64,000 nucleotides of DNA from Intrasporangiaceae bacterium (GCA_021324575.1 JAJPIW010000012.1:1-64000); one strand, 5' to 3'; positions 52,119 through 61,105 are shown, numbered from the stretch's first letter. The notes: generated by a model not told the origin, from the sequence alone. Made by a program: numbers and translations.

Positions 52119-52549
52119 GCGAGCTCATGTTCGCCGAGGACCTCATTCCGGGTACGGCATACGACCTCGGGGAGTACGTCCTCACCACTGCCGACATTGT
52201 CGGGTTCGCCCGTCAGTGGGACCCCCAGGAGTTCCACACGGACGAGTCGACGACCGGCTTCTTCGGGGGAGTGGTCGCCAGTGGTCTGCACTCCATGGCC
52301 GTCCTGCAAAGGCTCTCGGTGCTCAATGCCTACTGCGACTGGGCGGTGCTCGCCGGTCGTCGGATCCGTGAGGCCAGCTTCCTCGCTCCGGCCCGGCCCG
52401 GCATGACGCTGCGCGCCTGCCTGGTCATCGACCGCGTCGACTTCCGCGACGACGAGAGGGCATTGGTCACCGTCAGCAGCACCCTGACCGCGGGCGGCAC
52501 GGTCATTCTCGCGACCGTCAACGAGCTCTACGTCCTGCGCCGGCGGTGA
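52115..52549 (+). CDS. MaoC-like hot-dog hydratase
   Basis: Single hot-dog protein of 144 residues with the (R)-enoyl-CoA hydratase dyad in FARQWDPQEFHTDE (Asp about 36, His about 41) and the helix GGVVASGLHSMAVLQRL. MaoC proteins hydrate enoyl-CoA or mesaconyl-CoA-type thioesters. TTG 52115 overlaps the TetR stop (TTGA); ATG 52127 is a plausible alternative. In this setting it could hydrate an unsaturated CoA ester formed by the CaiB transferase (inference). Confidence 0.86.
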   Translation: MSELMFAEDLIPGTAYDLGEYVLTTADIVGFARQWDPQEFHTDESTTGFFGGVVASGLHSMAVLQRLSVLNAYCDWAVLAGRRIREASFLAPARPGMTLRACLVIDRVDFRDDERALVTVSSTLTAGGTVILATVNELYVLRRR

Positions 52550-52588
52550 GCGCACCGGGCGCCAAAGTTTGACGGAGGTGTCTACCTA

Positions 52589-52618
52589 TTGACGACTGAG
52601 TAATCACGTTTGTATGTT
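52589..52618 (+). promoter_or_regulatory. Candidate promoter of the hyuAB operon
   Basis: TTGACG (52589-52594), 18-base spacer, TATGTT (52613-52618), 37 bases before ATG 52655. The region is relatively AT-rich for this genome. AAAGGAG ahead of the ATG is the ribosome site. Confidence 0.55.
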
Positions 52619-52654
52619 GTGACCCACACCACCCAGCAGACAAAGGAGTCGGCA

Positions 52655-54757
52655 ATGGCGTACGTCATTGGCGTTGACGTCGGAGGCACCTTCACGGACG
52701 CGGTCCTGGATGACGGCGACGGAAGGGTCGTCGCCGCGAAGTCACCGTCCACCCCGCCCGACTACTCCCAGGGCGTCATGGACGCCATCGCCCAGCTGGC
52801 GGAGAACCTGGGCGAGCCACTCGACGTCATGTTGGGAAACACCCACCACATCGCCCACGGGACGACGTCGTCGCTCAACGCGCTGGTGATGGGGAAGGTG
52901 CCTCCCGTCGGCTTCCTGACGACCTTCGGCCACCGCGACTCGATCTACATCATGAACGTGGAGGGGCGCTACCTGGGTTCGGCGCCGCACGAGCTGCAGG
53001 ACGTCATGGGTCAGACCAAGACCCACCTGATCCCCAAGAGCCAGGCGTTCGAGATCGCTGAGCGGATCGACCACGCGGGCAAGGTCGTCGTCGGGCTGGA
53101 CGAGCAGTCGGTGCGCGACTCGGTCGGCGCGCTGCTCGCGCAGGGGATCCGGTCGATGGCCGTCTCGCTGCTGTGGTCGTTCCGCAACCCGGTCCACGAG
53201 CTGCGCGTGCGCGAGATCATCCACGAGATGGACCCGGACGTCTTCGTGGCGCTCTCCCACGAGGTGAGTCCTCGAATTCGCGAGTTCGCGCGCTCCTCGA
53301 CCACGATCATGAGCGCCCAGATCGGCCCTGGTCTGCGCGACTACCTCGGTGAGCTCGAGGCCCGACTCGCTGATGCTGGTCTGCGGGGGCCCCTGCTCGT
53401 GATGCAGAGCAACGGCGGGGCCATCGCCGCGGCGGAGGCGCCGGCGACAGCGATCAGCACCATCGGCTCAGTGCTCACCGGCGGTGTCATCGGGGCGGTG
53501 AACCTCGGCAACCAGCTCGGGCACAAGAACATCATCTCGACCGACGTCGGCGGCACCACCTTCCTCGTCGGGCTCATCGTCGGCGGCGAGCCGGTGCGCG
53601 CCAGCCAGACCATCATCAACCACCACCCGATCAACGTGCCGACGCTCGAGGTGCACGCCATCGGGTCCGGAGGCGGCGCCATCGCCTGGATCGACCGCGG
53701 CGGGAACCTGCAGGTGGGTCCGCGTTCGGCGCAGTCGGTCCCCGGCCCCGCCTGCTACGGCGCGGGCGGCCTGGAGCCGACGAACACCGACGCCAACCTG
53801 GTGCTGGGCATCCTTCCCGAGACCGGTCTGGTCGGCGGACGAAAGCAGCTCGATGTCGAGGCCGCGCGGGAGGCGATCCGAACCCACATCGCCGAGCCCC
53901 TCGGGCTCTCCGTCGAAGACGCGGCGGCGGCCATCTACGCGATCCAGAACGCGCAGACCGGCGACCTCCTGCGCAAGACCGTGGTCGAGGCCGGGCGGGA
54001 CCCTCGCGACTTCGTGCTCTACGCATTCGGTGGTGCCGGCCCGGCGTACTGCGCGGCATACGCGGCGGAGGTCGGCATCCGTGAGGTGATCGTGCCGCTC
54101 GGCCCGGTCGCCTCCGGCTTCTCGGCCTTCGGCCTCGCATCCTCCGACGTCGTCCTGGCGCAGGAGCTCTCGGACCCGGGACTGATGCCGGTGTCATCGG
54201 AGGTGACCCAACAGCACTTCGAGGAGCTCGAACGGCAGCTCGGCAAGGCCCTGGAACGTCAGGGCCTCACCTTCAGCGAGGTCCACTTCCTGCGCGAGAT
54301 GGACCTGCGGTACACCGCCCAGCTGGCCGAGGTCAGCGTCACCGTTCCCTCGGGCTCCCTGACGCCGGCCGACATGGCCAACGCGATGAACGAGTTCGAG
54401 CGCAAGTACGCCGGCCTGTACGGCGAGGGCACGGGGTTCTCGGCGGCTGGCATCCAGTCGATCACCCTCCGGGTGCAGGCCACCGGCGTGCTGCCCTTCG
54501 AGCCCAAGATGCCCGAGCTGGACAAGGCATCGGGCGCCGACCCGTGCGACGCCCAGGTCGCTACCCGACGCGTGTGCCTGGACTCCCGGGTGGGCTACGT
54601 GGATACCTCGATCTACGACTACCGCAAGCTGCTCTCCGGCCACGTGATCACGGGCCCCGCGGTCATCGAGGTGGAGACCACGACCGTGGTCGTCCCCCCG
54701 AAGATGACTGGCACTGTCGACCACCTCGGCAACCTCAACATCGTCACCCGCGGCTGA
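52655..54757 (+). CDS. Hydantoinase A / oxoprolinase / acetone carboxylase beta-type ATPase subunit
   Basis: HyuA-family subunit of 700 residues, with the ATP-binding fold of ASKHA type. The N-terminal HydA_N part has VIGVDVGGTFTDAVLDD and ATIAHGTT-like HHIAHGTTSSLNAL; the central hydantoinase_A domain contains HEVSPRIREFARSSTT, LLVMQSNGGAIAAAEA, ISTDVGGTTFLVGLI, AIGSGGGAIAW, SVPGPACYGAGG and FGGAGPAYC. The family includes 5-oxoprolinase, N-methylhydantoinase, acetone carboxylase and acetophenone carboxylase subunits, all using ATP to phosphorylate a carbonyl or enol oxygen. ATG 52655 has AAAGGAG six bases upstream; ATG/GTG upstream extends only into the promoter. Partner of the next gene. 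Confidence 0.9.
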   Translation: MAYVIGVDVGGTFTDAVLDDGDGRVVAAKSPSTPPDYSQGVMDAIAQLAENLGEPLDVMLGNTHHIAHGTTSSLNALVMGKVPPVGFLTTFGHRDSIYIMNVEGRYLGSAPHELQDVMGQTKTHLIPKSQAFEIAERIDHAGKVVVGLDEQSVRDSVGALLAQGIRSMAVSLLWSFRNPVHELRVREIIHEMDPDVFVALSHEVSPRIREFARSSTTIMSAQIGPGLRDYLGELEARLADAGLRGPLLVMQSNGGAIAAAEAPATAISTIGSVLTGGVIGAVNLGNQLGHKNIISTDVGGTTFLVGLIVGGEPVRASQTIINHHPINVPTLEVHAIGSGGGAIAWIDRGGNLQVGPRSAQSVPGPACYGAGGLEPTNTDANLVLGILPETGLVGGRKQLDVEAAREAIRTHIAEPLGLSVEDAAAAIYAIQNAQTGDLLRKTVVEAGRDPRDFVLYAFGGAGPAYCAAYAAEVGIREVIVPLGPVASGFSAFGLASSDVVLAQELSDPGLMPVSSEVTQQHFEELERQLGKALERQGLTFSEVHFLREMDLRYTAQLAEVSVTVPSGSLTPADMANAMNEFERKYAGLYGEGTGFSAAGIQSITLRVQATGVLPFEPKMPELDKASGADPCDAQVATRRVCLDSRVGYVDTSIYDYRKLLSGHVITGPAVIEVETTTVVVPPKMTGTVDHLGNLNIVTRG

Positions 54758-54779
54758 ACCCACAAGTGAGGAACCATTC

Positions 54780-57098
54780 ATGCCAGCTATGACCATCCCG
54801 GGCTCGGAACGCTTCTCGAGTCGGCCGGTCGACCCCGACGTCCTGATCAAGGGCCTCGACGGCATCCTGCCGGTCCACACGGTCACCCAGGAGCAGATCG
54901 ACGATCTTGACCCCCTCACCTACGAGGTGATCCGCCACCGCCTGTGGTCGGTGACCAACGAGATGGGCGAGACCCTCAAGCGCATGTCGGGTTCGCCGAT
55001 CGTCACCGACGCGAACGACTTCGACTTCGCGATCTGCGACGAGGTGGGGCAGGAGGTCCAGGTCGGTCTGTACAACTGCATGCTCGCGGGCGCCATCGAC
55101 CTGGCCATCTACTGGACGCTGCAGAACAGGGTGAAGAACCCGGGCGTCCACGAGGGGGACATGTTCCTCGCGAATGACCCGTGGGTCGGCGGCGGCATGC
55201 ACCAGAACGACGTGATCGTGTTCCAGCCGATCTTCCACGACGGATTGCTGTTCGGTTGGACGTCGGCGGTCTGTCACGAGCCCGACCTGGGCGGCGTCGG
55301 ACTGGGTTCGTTCAGCCCGTCCGCCACGGACGTGTTCTCCGAGGCACTCCCCACACCACCCATCAAGGTGGTGCGCGACTTCGAGGTCCAGGAGGACGTC
55401 GCTGACGCCTGGGTGCGTCGTTCCCGGGTCCCGCTGTTGGTGGGCTTGGACATGCGCGCCAAGGTCGGCGCCAACACGGTGGGTCGCAAGCGGCTGCTCG
55501 AGGTCATCGAGATCTACGGCGCGGACACCGTCAAGGCGGTGATGAAGCGGATGATGAACGACGCCGAGGGCCGCCTGCGGGGCAAGCTCCGGAGCCTGCC
55601 CGACGGCACCTGGTCCACGTCCGGCTACCAGGACCAGTCGCACACGGGCGATCGGGGCGTCCACAAGATCCAGCTGAAGATGACCAAGGTCGAGGACCAC
55701 CTGACCTTCGACTTCACCGGAACCGACGAGCAGAGCGGTGTCATCAACTGCACGTATGCCGGTATGCGCGGCGGAGCGATGCTCGCCATCATGCCCATGC
55801 TCGCCGACGACATCCCGTGGGCGGCCGGCGGTCTGATGCGCTGCTTCGACCTGGTCGCCGACGAAGGCTCCATCGTCAACGCCACCTATCCGGCCGCCGT
55901 CAGTCGCGCGCCGATCGGGCCTGCGTGGGCGCTCGGGCAGCTGGTCGCCGAGTGCCTGAGCCAGATGATGGACCGGACCGTCGAGTTCCGCGACCGGGTG
56001 CAGGCAGCCTGCTGCGGCACCTTCGACACGGCCGTGGTGGCCGGCCTGGACCAGCGCGGACCGTTCCCGGTGCCGTTCCTCAACATCGTCATGGACTCGG
56101 TCGCCGCCGGCTACGGTGCGCGCCCGAAGACCGACGGCATGGACACCGGTGGAGTGTTCCCGATCCCGATGGGCCGTCTCCCGGACGTCGAGATGACCGA
56201 GTACCTGTACCCGCTCATGACGGTGTGGAGGCGCGAGGAGCCCGACACCGGTGGACCCGGGCGACGGCGCGGCGGACTGAGCGGCTCGGCTGCATTGATC
56301 ACCTACGGAACTGACTTCCCGGTGGGACTCGTGGTGGCCTCGGCAGGCAAGGGTGTCTCGCAGAACGGCGGGCTCGCCGGCGGCTACCCGGGCAACACCG
56401 CGGTCGGCATCGTGGCGCGGAACACCGGCGTCAAGGACGGGTTCGCCCAGGGCAAGCTGCCGTTCGACCTCGCCTCGCTGGCCGGTGACCAGGAGCTCCA
56501 GCAGTGCTACGGGGAGACCTACATCGCTCCTGGGGACGCTCTCTACCTGCACTGGCAGAGTGGTGGCGGCTACGGCGACCCGTTGTTGCGTGACCCGCAG
56601 CTGGTTGCGCACGACCTGGCTGAGGGCAAGGTGACCCTCGCCGGGGCCTCGGGTTCATACGGTGTGGTCATCGATGACGGGCAGGTGGACGTGGCGGCCA
56701 CCGAGGCGCTGCGGGCCGAGGTCAAGCAGGAGCGGATGTCGCGCTCGACGGCGCCCGCGCGCGACTCGGGCAACAGCTATGAGCCGGGCTCGGGCAAGCG
56801 GATCGACGACAACCTGGTCGCCGTCGACTCCGGTGGCGTCGACGTCGTCGCGTGCGCGCACTGCGGCCACGAGCTGGGCAACCCCCGCACCGGCGCGTCC
56901 CTCAACCTGGCCTTCTTCGAGGGCCCGACCGCGTTGGCCGGACCACACGTGACGGCGCAACCCGAGCTGTACGTCGATGAGACGGTCGTCTTCCGGCAGC
57001 TGTGCTGCCCGAGCTGCTTCACCGCCGTCTACTCCGGCGTGGTGCCGTCCTCGCACGTGGACCACGTGCTGGACCTCGATCGCTACCTCACCGTCTGA
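54780..57098 (+). CDS. Hydantoinase B / acetone carboxylase alpha-type subunit fused to a zinc-ribbon domain
   Basis: HyuB-family subunit of 772 residues. Residues about 35-590 form the hydantoinase_B domain with LTYEVIRHRLWSVTNEMG, NDFDFAICDEVG, LANDPWVGGGMHQNDV (metal or substrate loop), DFTGTDEQSGVINCTY and GGGYGDPLLRDP. The last 90 or so residues add CAHCGHELGN and CCPSCF, two Cys pairs of a zinc ribbon, resembling the separate small gamma subunit (AcxC type) of acetone carboxylase. Such a fusion points to a ketone or enol carboxylase rather than a simple hydantoinase (inference). ATG 54780 has GAGGAA about six bases upstream. A very strong hairpin ends the operon. Confidence 0.88.
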   Translation: MPAMTIPGSERFSSRPVDPDVLIKGLDGILPVHTVTQEQIDDLDPLTYEVIRHRLWSVTNEMGETLKRMSGSPIVTDANDFDFAICDEVGQEVQVGLYNCMLAGAIDLAIYWTLQNRVKNPGVHEGDMFLANDPWVGGGMHQNDVIVFQPIFHDGLLFGWTSAVCHEPDLGGVGLGSFSPSATDVFSEALPTPPIKVVRDFEVQEDVADAWVRRSRVPLLVGLDMRAKVGANTVGRKRLLEVIEIYGADTVKAVMKRMMNDAEGRLRGKLRSLPDGTWSTSGYQDQSHTGDRGVHKIQLKMTKVEDHLTFDFTGTDEQSGVINCTYAGMRGGAMLAIMPMLADDIPWAAGGLMRCFDLVADEGSIVNATYPAAVSRAPIGPAWALGQLVAECLSQMMDRTVEFRDRVQAACCGTFDTAVVAGLDQRGPFPVPFLNIVMDSVAAGYGARPKTDGMDTGGVFPIPMGRLPDVEMTEYLYPLMTVWRREEPDTGGPGRRRGGLSGSAALITYGTDFPVGLVVASAGKGVSQNGGLAGGYPGNTAVGIVARNTGVKDGFAQGKLPFDLASLAGDQELQQCYGETYIAPGDALYLHWQSGGGYGDPLLRDPQLVAHDLAEGKVTLAGASGSYGVVIDDGQVDVAATEALRAEVKQERMSRSTAPARDSGNSYEPGSGKRIDDNLVAVDSGGVDVVACAHCGHELGNPRTGASLNLAFFEGPTALAGPHVTAQPELYVDETVVFRQLCCPSCFTAVYSGVVPSSHVDHVLDLDRYLTV

Positions 57099-57108
57099 GG
57101 CAGACGTT

Positions 57109-57147
57109 CGTTCGCGCCGGTCCCGATGGAGGGGACCGGCGCGAACG
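57109..57147 (+). terminator. Terminator of the hyuAB operon
   Basis: Perfect 16-bp stem: 57109-57124 with 57132-57147 around a 7-base loop, eleven bases after the stop. It separates hyuAB from the isomerase operon. No U tract. Confidence 0.9.
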
Positions 57148-57180
57148 CATGTAGCTCGGTGTCGCGGATCGACAGAAGTG

Positions 57181-57209
57181 TTGACTTTTCGTCTTCGACG
57201 TCCAAGAAT
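57181..57209 (+). promoter_or_regulatory. Candidate promoter of the isomerase operon (leaderless)
   Basis: TTGACT (57181-57186), 17-base spacer, AAGAAT (57204-57209). The expected start of transcription falls at about 57216-57217, at the ATG chosen for the next gene, and no ribosome site precedes it. Confidence 0.45.
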
Positions 57210-57216
57210 GGTTGTC

Positions 57217-58005
57217 ATGAGCGCGGTCGCCGTCAGCAGACACCGCATCGGGCTGGTGGTCCCGAGCTCCAACGTCACGGTGGAGACCGAGATCCCGCAG
57301 ATCCTGGGCCGGCATACGGCCGCGCGCTTCTCCTACCACTCGACCCGGATGCGGATGTCGAAGGTCTCGCCGGAACAGCTCGCCGCCATGAACGCCCAAC
57401 GGGAGCGCTGCATCATCGAGATCGCCGACGCCGGTCCGGACGTCATCCTGTACGGGTGCCTGGTCGCGCTGATGTCGGCGGGCCTCGCTGAGCACCGGCG
57501 GGTCGAGGGCCTCGTCGCCGAGCAGCTCGCCACCGGTGGCTCAGCAGCCAAGGTGCGCTCGAGCGCCGGTGCACTCCTGGAGGCTCTGCGCGCCCTGGGC
57601 GCCCAGCGGATCGCGCTCGTGATGCCCTACGCGCGTCCGCTCGCGGAGCGGGTCGTCGCATACCTGGAGCACGAGGGTTTCGACGTGCACGACTGGAGGG
57701 CGCTGGAGGTCGAGGACAACCACGCTGTCGCCCGAATCCCGGCTGCCGACGTGATGGGGGCAGCACGGTCGCTGGACCGCGAAGGCGTCGACGCCCTGGT
57801 GATCTCCTGCTGCGTGCAGATGCCGTCACTGGACCTGGTCGAGACGGCCGAGCAGGAGCTCGGGCTGCCGGTGCTCTCGGCCGCGACGGCGGGGGCCTAC
57901 AGCATCCTGCGGGCCTGCGGTCTCCCGGTCGACATCCCGTATGCCGGCTCGCTGCTGCGCATCGACGCACTTCACCACGCCGAGCTCCGCTCAGGCAGCC
58001 AATGA
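57217..58005 (+). CDS. Maleate cis-trans isomerase-like (Asp/Glu racemase superfamily)
   Basis: Cofactor-free isomerase of 262 residues. It aligns over its length with maleate isomerases: RIGLVVPSSNVTVETEIPQIL, FSYHSTRMRMSKVSPEQLAAM and VDALVISCCVQMPSLDLVE. Both catalytic cysteines are present: ILYGCLVALMSAG (about 83) and ISCCVQMPS (about 198); arylmalonate decarboxylases lack the first, so isomerase is favoured. Likely reaction: maleate or a substituted maleate (such as citraconate) to the trans isomer. ATG 57217 is chosen because it matches the promoter spacing; ATG 57208 is in frame nine bases upstream. First gene of an operon running to the CoA transferase. Confidence 0.87.
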   Translation: MSAVAVSRHRIGLVVPSSNVTVETEIPQILGRHTAARFSYHSTRMRMSKVSPEQLAAMNAQRERCIIEIADAGPDVILYGCLVALMSAGLAEHRRVEGLVAEQLATGGSAAKVRSSAGALLEALRALGAQRIALVMPYARPLAERVVAYLEHEGFDVHDWRALEVEDNHAVARIPAADVMGAARSLDREGVDALVISCCVQMPSLDLVETAEQELGLPVLSAATAGAYSILRACGLPVDIPYAGSLLRIDALHHAELRSGSQ

Positions 58006-58036
58006 GCCACGCCCACCCACGAAAGGACGGCCCACG

Positions 58037-58696
58037 ATGACATCACTCCACGACGAGCACCTGGTGGCCGGAGTCGACCACGCAGCCTTCCCCACGTTCG
58101 ACCCGGCCGGCACCGTCCGGTTCTACCGGGACACGCTCGGGTTCCCCGTCGTCCACTCGATCTGCGCCGCAGGGTGGGGGGCCAAGGACCACCCCGACTT
58201 CATCCACTTCTTCTTCGACATCGGCAATGAGGACCGCATTGCGTTCTTCTACTACTTCGGCCTCGAAGGGCCGGACCTCACCCAGGGCGCCGGCGACGTC
58301 TACGCCCGGTTCCCCGAGGGCACGGCGGACTGGTTCGTGCGCTCGCGCCACCTGGCGCTGCACGTCGCCTCCTCCGAAGAGCTGATGGAGTACCGACGTC
58401 GTCTTGACGCCAGCGACTGGCCGGTGGAGATGCAGATCCAGCACGAGACGATCGAGTCGATCTACACCCACGACCCCAACGGCTACATGATCGAGTTCAC
58501 CCGCGCACTGCGCCCCGTCGAACCCCAGGAGGACCTCGATGCCAACCTGACGATCGACGCCCTCGTGGAGGTCGTCCAGCAGCCTCACCCCACCATGGAC
58601 AAGCTCCTGGTGCGCAAGGCCGAGCTGATCGTCCAGCGTGCCGAGAAGTGGCAGGAGGCACAGCAGGCCGCCGTGTCCGACGAGGTCCGGCGATGA
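58037..58696 (+). CDS. VOC-superfamily metalloenzyme (glyoxalase/dioxygenase fold)
   Basis: VOC protein of 219 residues. The core (about 10-160) has the paired beta-alpha-beta units with a possible His/His/Glu metal triad: GVDHAAFPT, RHLALHVASS and NGYMIEFTRAL. FFYYFGLEGPDL and the DTLGFPVVH segment are typical of VOC domains. A helical tail of about 50 residues (QPHPTMDKLLVRKAELIVQR) is extra. Extradiol cleavage, isomerisation or hydration are all possible for this fold. ATG 58037 has AAAGGA about nine bases upstream. Being between an isomerase and a hydrolase it could be a ring-cleaving or ring-adduct enzyme (inference). Confidence 0.85.
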   Translation: MTSLHDEHLVAGVDHAAFPTFDPAGTVRFYRDTLGFPVVHSICAAGWGAKDHPDFIHFFFDIGNEDRIAFFYYFGLEGPDLTQGAGDVYARFPEGTADWFVRSRHLALHVASSEELMEYRRRLDASDWPVEMQIQHETIESIYTHDPNGYMIEFTRALRPVEPQEDLDANLTIDALVEVVQQPHPTMDKLLVRKAELIVQRAEKWQEAQQAAVSDEVRR

Positions 58697-58938
58697 GTCG
58701 CCTCTACCTGCTCGACATCCCCGAGAACGAGCCGATCCTGGCTGTCGCGCGCACCATCGCGGGTGCCGAGGTCATCGAGGTCGGCCCGTACTTCGCGATC
58801 TGCTCGTCGGACCCGATCTCCATCGATCGGCGTGCCACCGGCGTGCGGCACGCCGTTTGGTACAGCTGGGTCGCAGGTCTCAGCGGCTGGCGAATCTCGC
58901 AGTGGGACAAGGACGCTCTGACAGTGGCCGACCGGTGA
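58693..58938 (+). CDS. Conserved-context hypothetical protein (81 residues)
   Basis: Not recognised. Soluble protein of 81 residues that begins MSRLYLLDIPENEPILAVAR, with mixed strands and helices (GAEVIEVGPYFAICSSD, RHAVWYSWVAGLSGWRISQW). No metal motif or signal. It is real by context: ATG 58693 overlaps the VOC stop (ATGA) and its own TGA overlaps the hydrolase GTG start, so it is co-translated with enzymes on both sides. It may be a small subunit of the VOC enzyme or of the hydrolase. Confidence 0.75.
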   Translation: MSRLYLLDIPENEPILAVARTIAGAEVIEVGPYFAICSSDPISIDRRATGVRHAVWYSWVAGLSGWRISQWDKDALTVADR

Positions 58939-60167
58939 GCCAGGCAGCCCACCGGCTCGGGGAGGGTCGCTACCTGGAGGTCGAGGAGCTCCCCGAGTCG
59001 ACGACGACCACCATCCATCACCTCACGACCTCCGACGGCGCGAAGGTCACCGGGGTCCTGCGGGTGCCGCCGGGTGCGCGCACGGTGGTCACCCTCATGC
59101 ATCCTCGAGCGGACCTGACCGACCACGGGCTGGTGCCGCGTCTTGTTCGCTCGAGCTACGCGGTGTGGACGCAGGGTTCCCGTTCGCCGAACAACGACCT
59201 CAACCTGATTCACGAGCAAGCCATCATCGACTACGCGGCTGGTCAGGTGTTCTTGCGCCAGGCGGGCTTCGAACACGTCGTACAGCTCGGTCACTCCGGC
59301 GGCGGTACCCTCTCCGCGTTCTACTGCCAACAGGCCGCACTGGCGCCCGCACAACGGCTCGGCACCGCCCCCTCGGGGCGCGGAGTGGGGCTGGCCGACA
59401 CCGACATGCCGCTGCCAGACGGCGTCATGTTCGTCGCGCCCCATCCCGGCCAGGGCGAGCTCATCCGGCGGATGATCGACCCGTCCGTGGTCGACGAGAG
59501 CGACCCGATGTCGGTCGACCCCGCGCTCGACCCGTTCAACCCGGACCACGGCTTCCGGGATGCGCCGGAGTCGACGACCTACGACCAGGCGTTCGTCGAC
59601 CGCTACCGCTTCGCCCAGGAGGAGCGAGTGGCGCGGATCGACGCACGGGCCCAAGCCCTTGTCGCGGCGTCCGGGGTGGCCAACCGTGCCTTCAAACGTG
59701 ATGGTCTCGCCCAGGACCGCCGCCGCGCCATCGCCCCCTCGCTGGTCACCGTCTACCGGACGGACGCGGACCTGCGCAGCGTCGACCTGTCCATGGATCC
59801 GAGCAAGCGGCCGTACGGCTCGGTGTTCGGTAGGCGACCGGACCTGACGAACTATGGGCTCGTGGGCTTCGGTCGGCTCTCGACCGCGGAGGCGTGGATG
59901 TCGACGTGGAGTCCGAACACCACGAATGCCAGCTTCCTCGGGTGTGCCCCAGGAGTCACCGTGCCGACGTTGCTGGTCGAGCTCACCGGTGACCAGGCGT
60001 CGTACCCCTCGGACACCGCTGCCTTCGCAGACGCACTCGGCGCGTCGGACCTCACCGTCGATGCCGTTGACGGCACGCACTTCGGTGGGCCGATTCGTCC
60101 GGGGGAGCCGACCGGGTACGACAACGCGATGACGGTGCTCGCTCCTTGGCTCGCCCAGCGGTTCTGA
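58935..60167 (+). CDS. Alpha/beta hydrolase
   Basis: Alpha/beta-fold hydrolase of 410 residues. The nucleophile elbow is VVQLGHSGGGTLSAFYCQQ (Ser about 119), the acid is probably in LLVELTGDQASYPSD and the His in AVDGTHFGGPIRPGE near the C-terminus. A long insertion (about 130-330, with many Arg and Asp) forms the lid and is larger than in common esterases. No signal peptide. GTG 58935 overlaps the small upstream gene (GTGA). Likely cleaves an ester, lactone or carbon-carbon bond (beta-diketone type) of a pathway intermediate; which one is not decidable here. Confidence 0.85.
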   Translation: MSQAAHRLGEGRYLEVEELPESTTTTIHHLTTSDGAKVTGVLRVPPGARTVVTLMHPRADLTDHGLVPRLVRSSYAVWTQGSRSPNNDLNLIHEQAIIDYAAGQVFLRQAGFEHVVQLGHSGGGTLSAFYCQQAALAPAQRLGTAPSGRGVGLADTDMPLPDGVMFVAPHPGQGELIRRMIDPSVVDESDPMSVDPALDPFNPDHGFRDAPESTTYDQAFVDRYRFAQEERVARIDARAQALVAASGVANRAFKRDGLAQDRRRAIAPSLVTVYRTDADLRSVDLSMDPSKRPYGSVFGRRPDLTNYGLVGFGRLSTAEAWMSTWSPNTTNASFLGCAPGVTVPTLLVELTGDQASYPSDTAAFADALGASDLTVDAVDGTHFGGPIRPGEPTGYDNAMTVLAPWLAQRF

Positions 60168-60169
60168 GC

Positions 60170-61105
60170 ATGGTCGCGGTCGACATCGTCGAAGTCGGGC
60201 CGCGTGACGGTCTACAGAACGAGCGCCGGGTCCTCGAGGTCGACACGCGCATCGAGCTCATCCGCAGGATGGTGGAGCGCGGGGCGCACCGGATCGAGGC
60301 TGCCAGCTTCGTCCGGCCAGATCGGGTCCCGCAGATGGCCAGCGCCGAGGAGGTGCTTGCCGGTGTGCCGCGTCCGGCCGACGTCAGCTACATCGGGCTG
60401 GTGCTGAACGGTCGTGGCGCTCAGCGCGCGGTCGACGCGGGCTGCGACGAGATCAACGTGGTCGTACCGGTCTCGGAGGAGTTCTCCCGGCGCAACCAGG
60501 GCATGGGCGTCGCGGAGATGCTTGGCCACGCGGGGTCCGCGATCGCGCTCGCCCGCCAGGGGGGAGCACGAGTCTCGGTCACCCTTGCCGTGGCGTTCGG
60601 CTGTCCGTTCTCGGGCGTCGTGGACGACCGCGTTCCCGAGATCTACGACCGGGTGGCCGATCTCGGCCTGGATGAGATCGCCTTCGCCGACACGGTCGGC
60701 GTGGGAGTCCCACGACAGGTCCGGGAGCTGGTCCGGCTCGTCGAGGCTGACGGCCGCGTGCCGGACCTCCGCTTTCATTTCCACAACACTCGCAACACGG
60801 GCTATGCGAACGCCATGGCGGCGTGGGAGGCGACGACCCGGGACCGGATCGCGCTCGATGCCTCGGTCGGCGGCTTCGGGGGCTGCCCCTTCGCACCTCG
60901 AGCGACCGGCAACATCGCCACCGAGGATCTCGCCTACCTGATGATCGGCGAGGGTCTCGAGGTCGACCTGGACCTGGCCGACCTCCTCCAGGACGCCGAG
61001 TGGCTCGCCGCCGAGCTGGGCAGTCCCGTGCAGGCACTCCTCGGCCGATCCGGCGGCTTCGGGACCGCGACGCCGACCGGCGCCGGGCGGAGGGCCCGTG
61101 CCTGA
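60170..61105 (+). CDS. HMG-CoA lyase-like enzyme (possible citramalyl-CoA lyase)
   Basis: DRE-TIM metallolyase of 311 residues in the HMG-CoA lyase family. EVGPRDGLQNERR (catalytic Arg/Asp), EAASFVRPDRVPQM, ADTVGVG, LRFHFHNTRNTGYAN (metal His pair) and the catalytic-loop Cys in GGFGGCPFAPRATGNIATED are all intact. Family members cleave HMG-CoA or related 3-hydroxy-3-methyl acyl-CoA esters; (R)-citramalyl-CoA lyase of Chloroflexus belongs here and is encoded with a CaiB-type CoA transferase, the same pairing seen at this locus. ATG 60170 is three bases after the hydrolase stop. Product would be acetyl-CoA plus a keto acid. Confidence 0.87.
   Translation: MVAVDIVEVGPRDGLQNERRVLEVDTRIELIRRMVERGAHRIEAASFVRPDRVPQMASAEEVLAGVPRPADVSYIGLVLNGRGAQRAVDAGCDEINVVVPVSEEFSRRNQGMGVAEMLGHAGSAIALARQGGARVSVTLAVAFGCPFSGVVDDRVPEIYDRVADLGLDEIAFADTVGVGVPRQVRELVRLVEADGRVPDLRFHFHNTRNTGYANAMAAWEATTRDRIALDASVGGFGGCPFAPRATGNIATEDLAYLMIGEGLEVDLDLADLLQDAEWLAAELGSPVQALLGRSGGFGTATPTGAGRRARA

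Noticed and set aside
57217-58005. Arylmalonate decarboxylase or hydantoin racemase
   Set aside because: Both catalytic cysteines are present and the N-terminal and central motifs follow maleate isomerases more closely.
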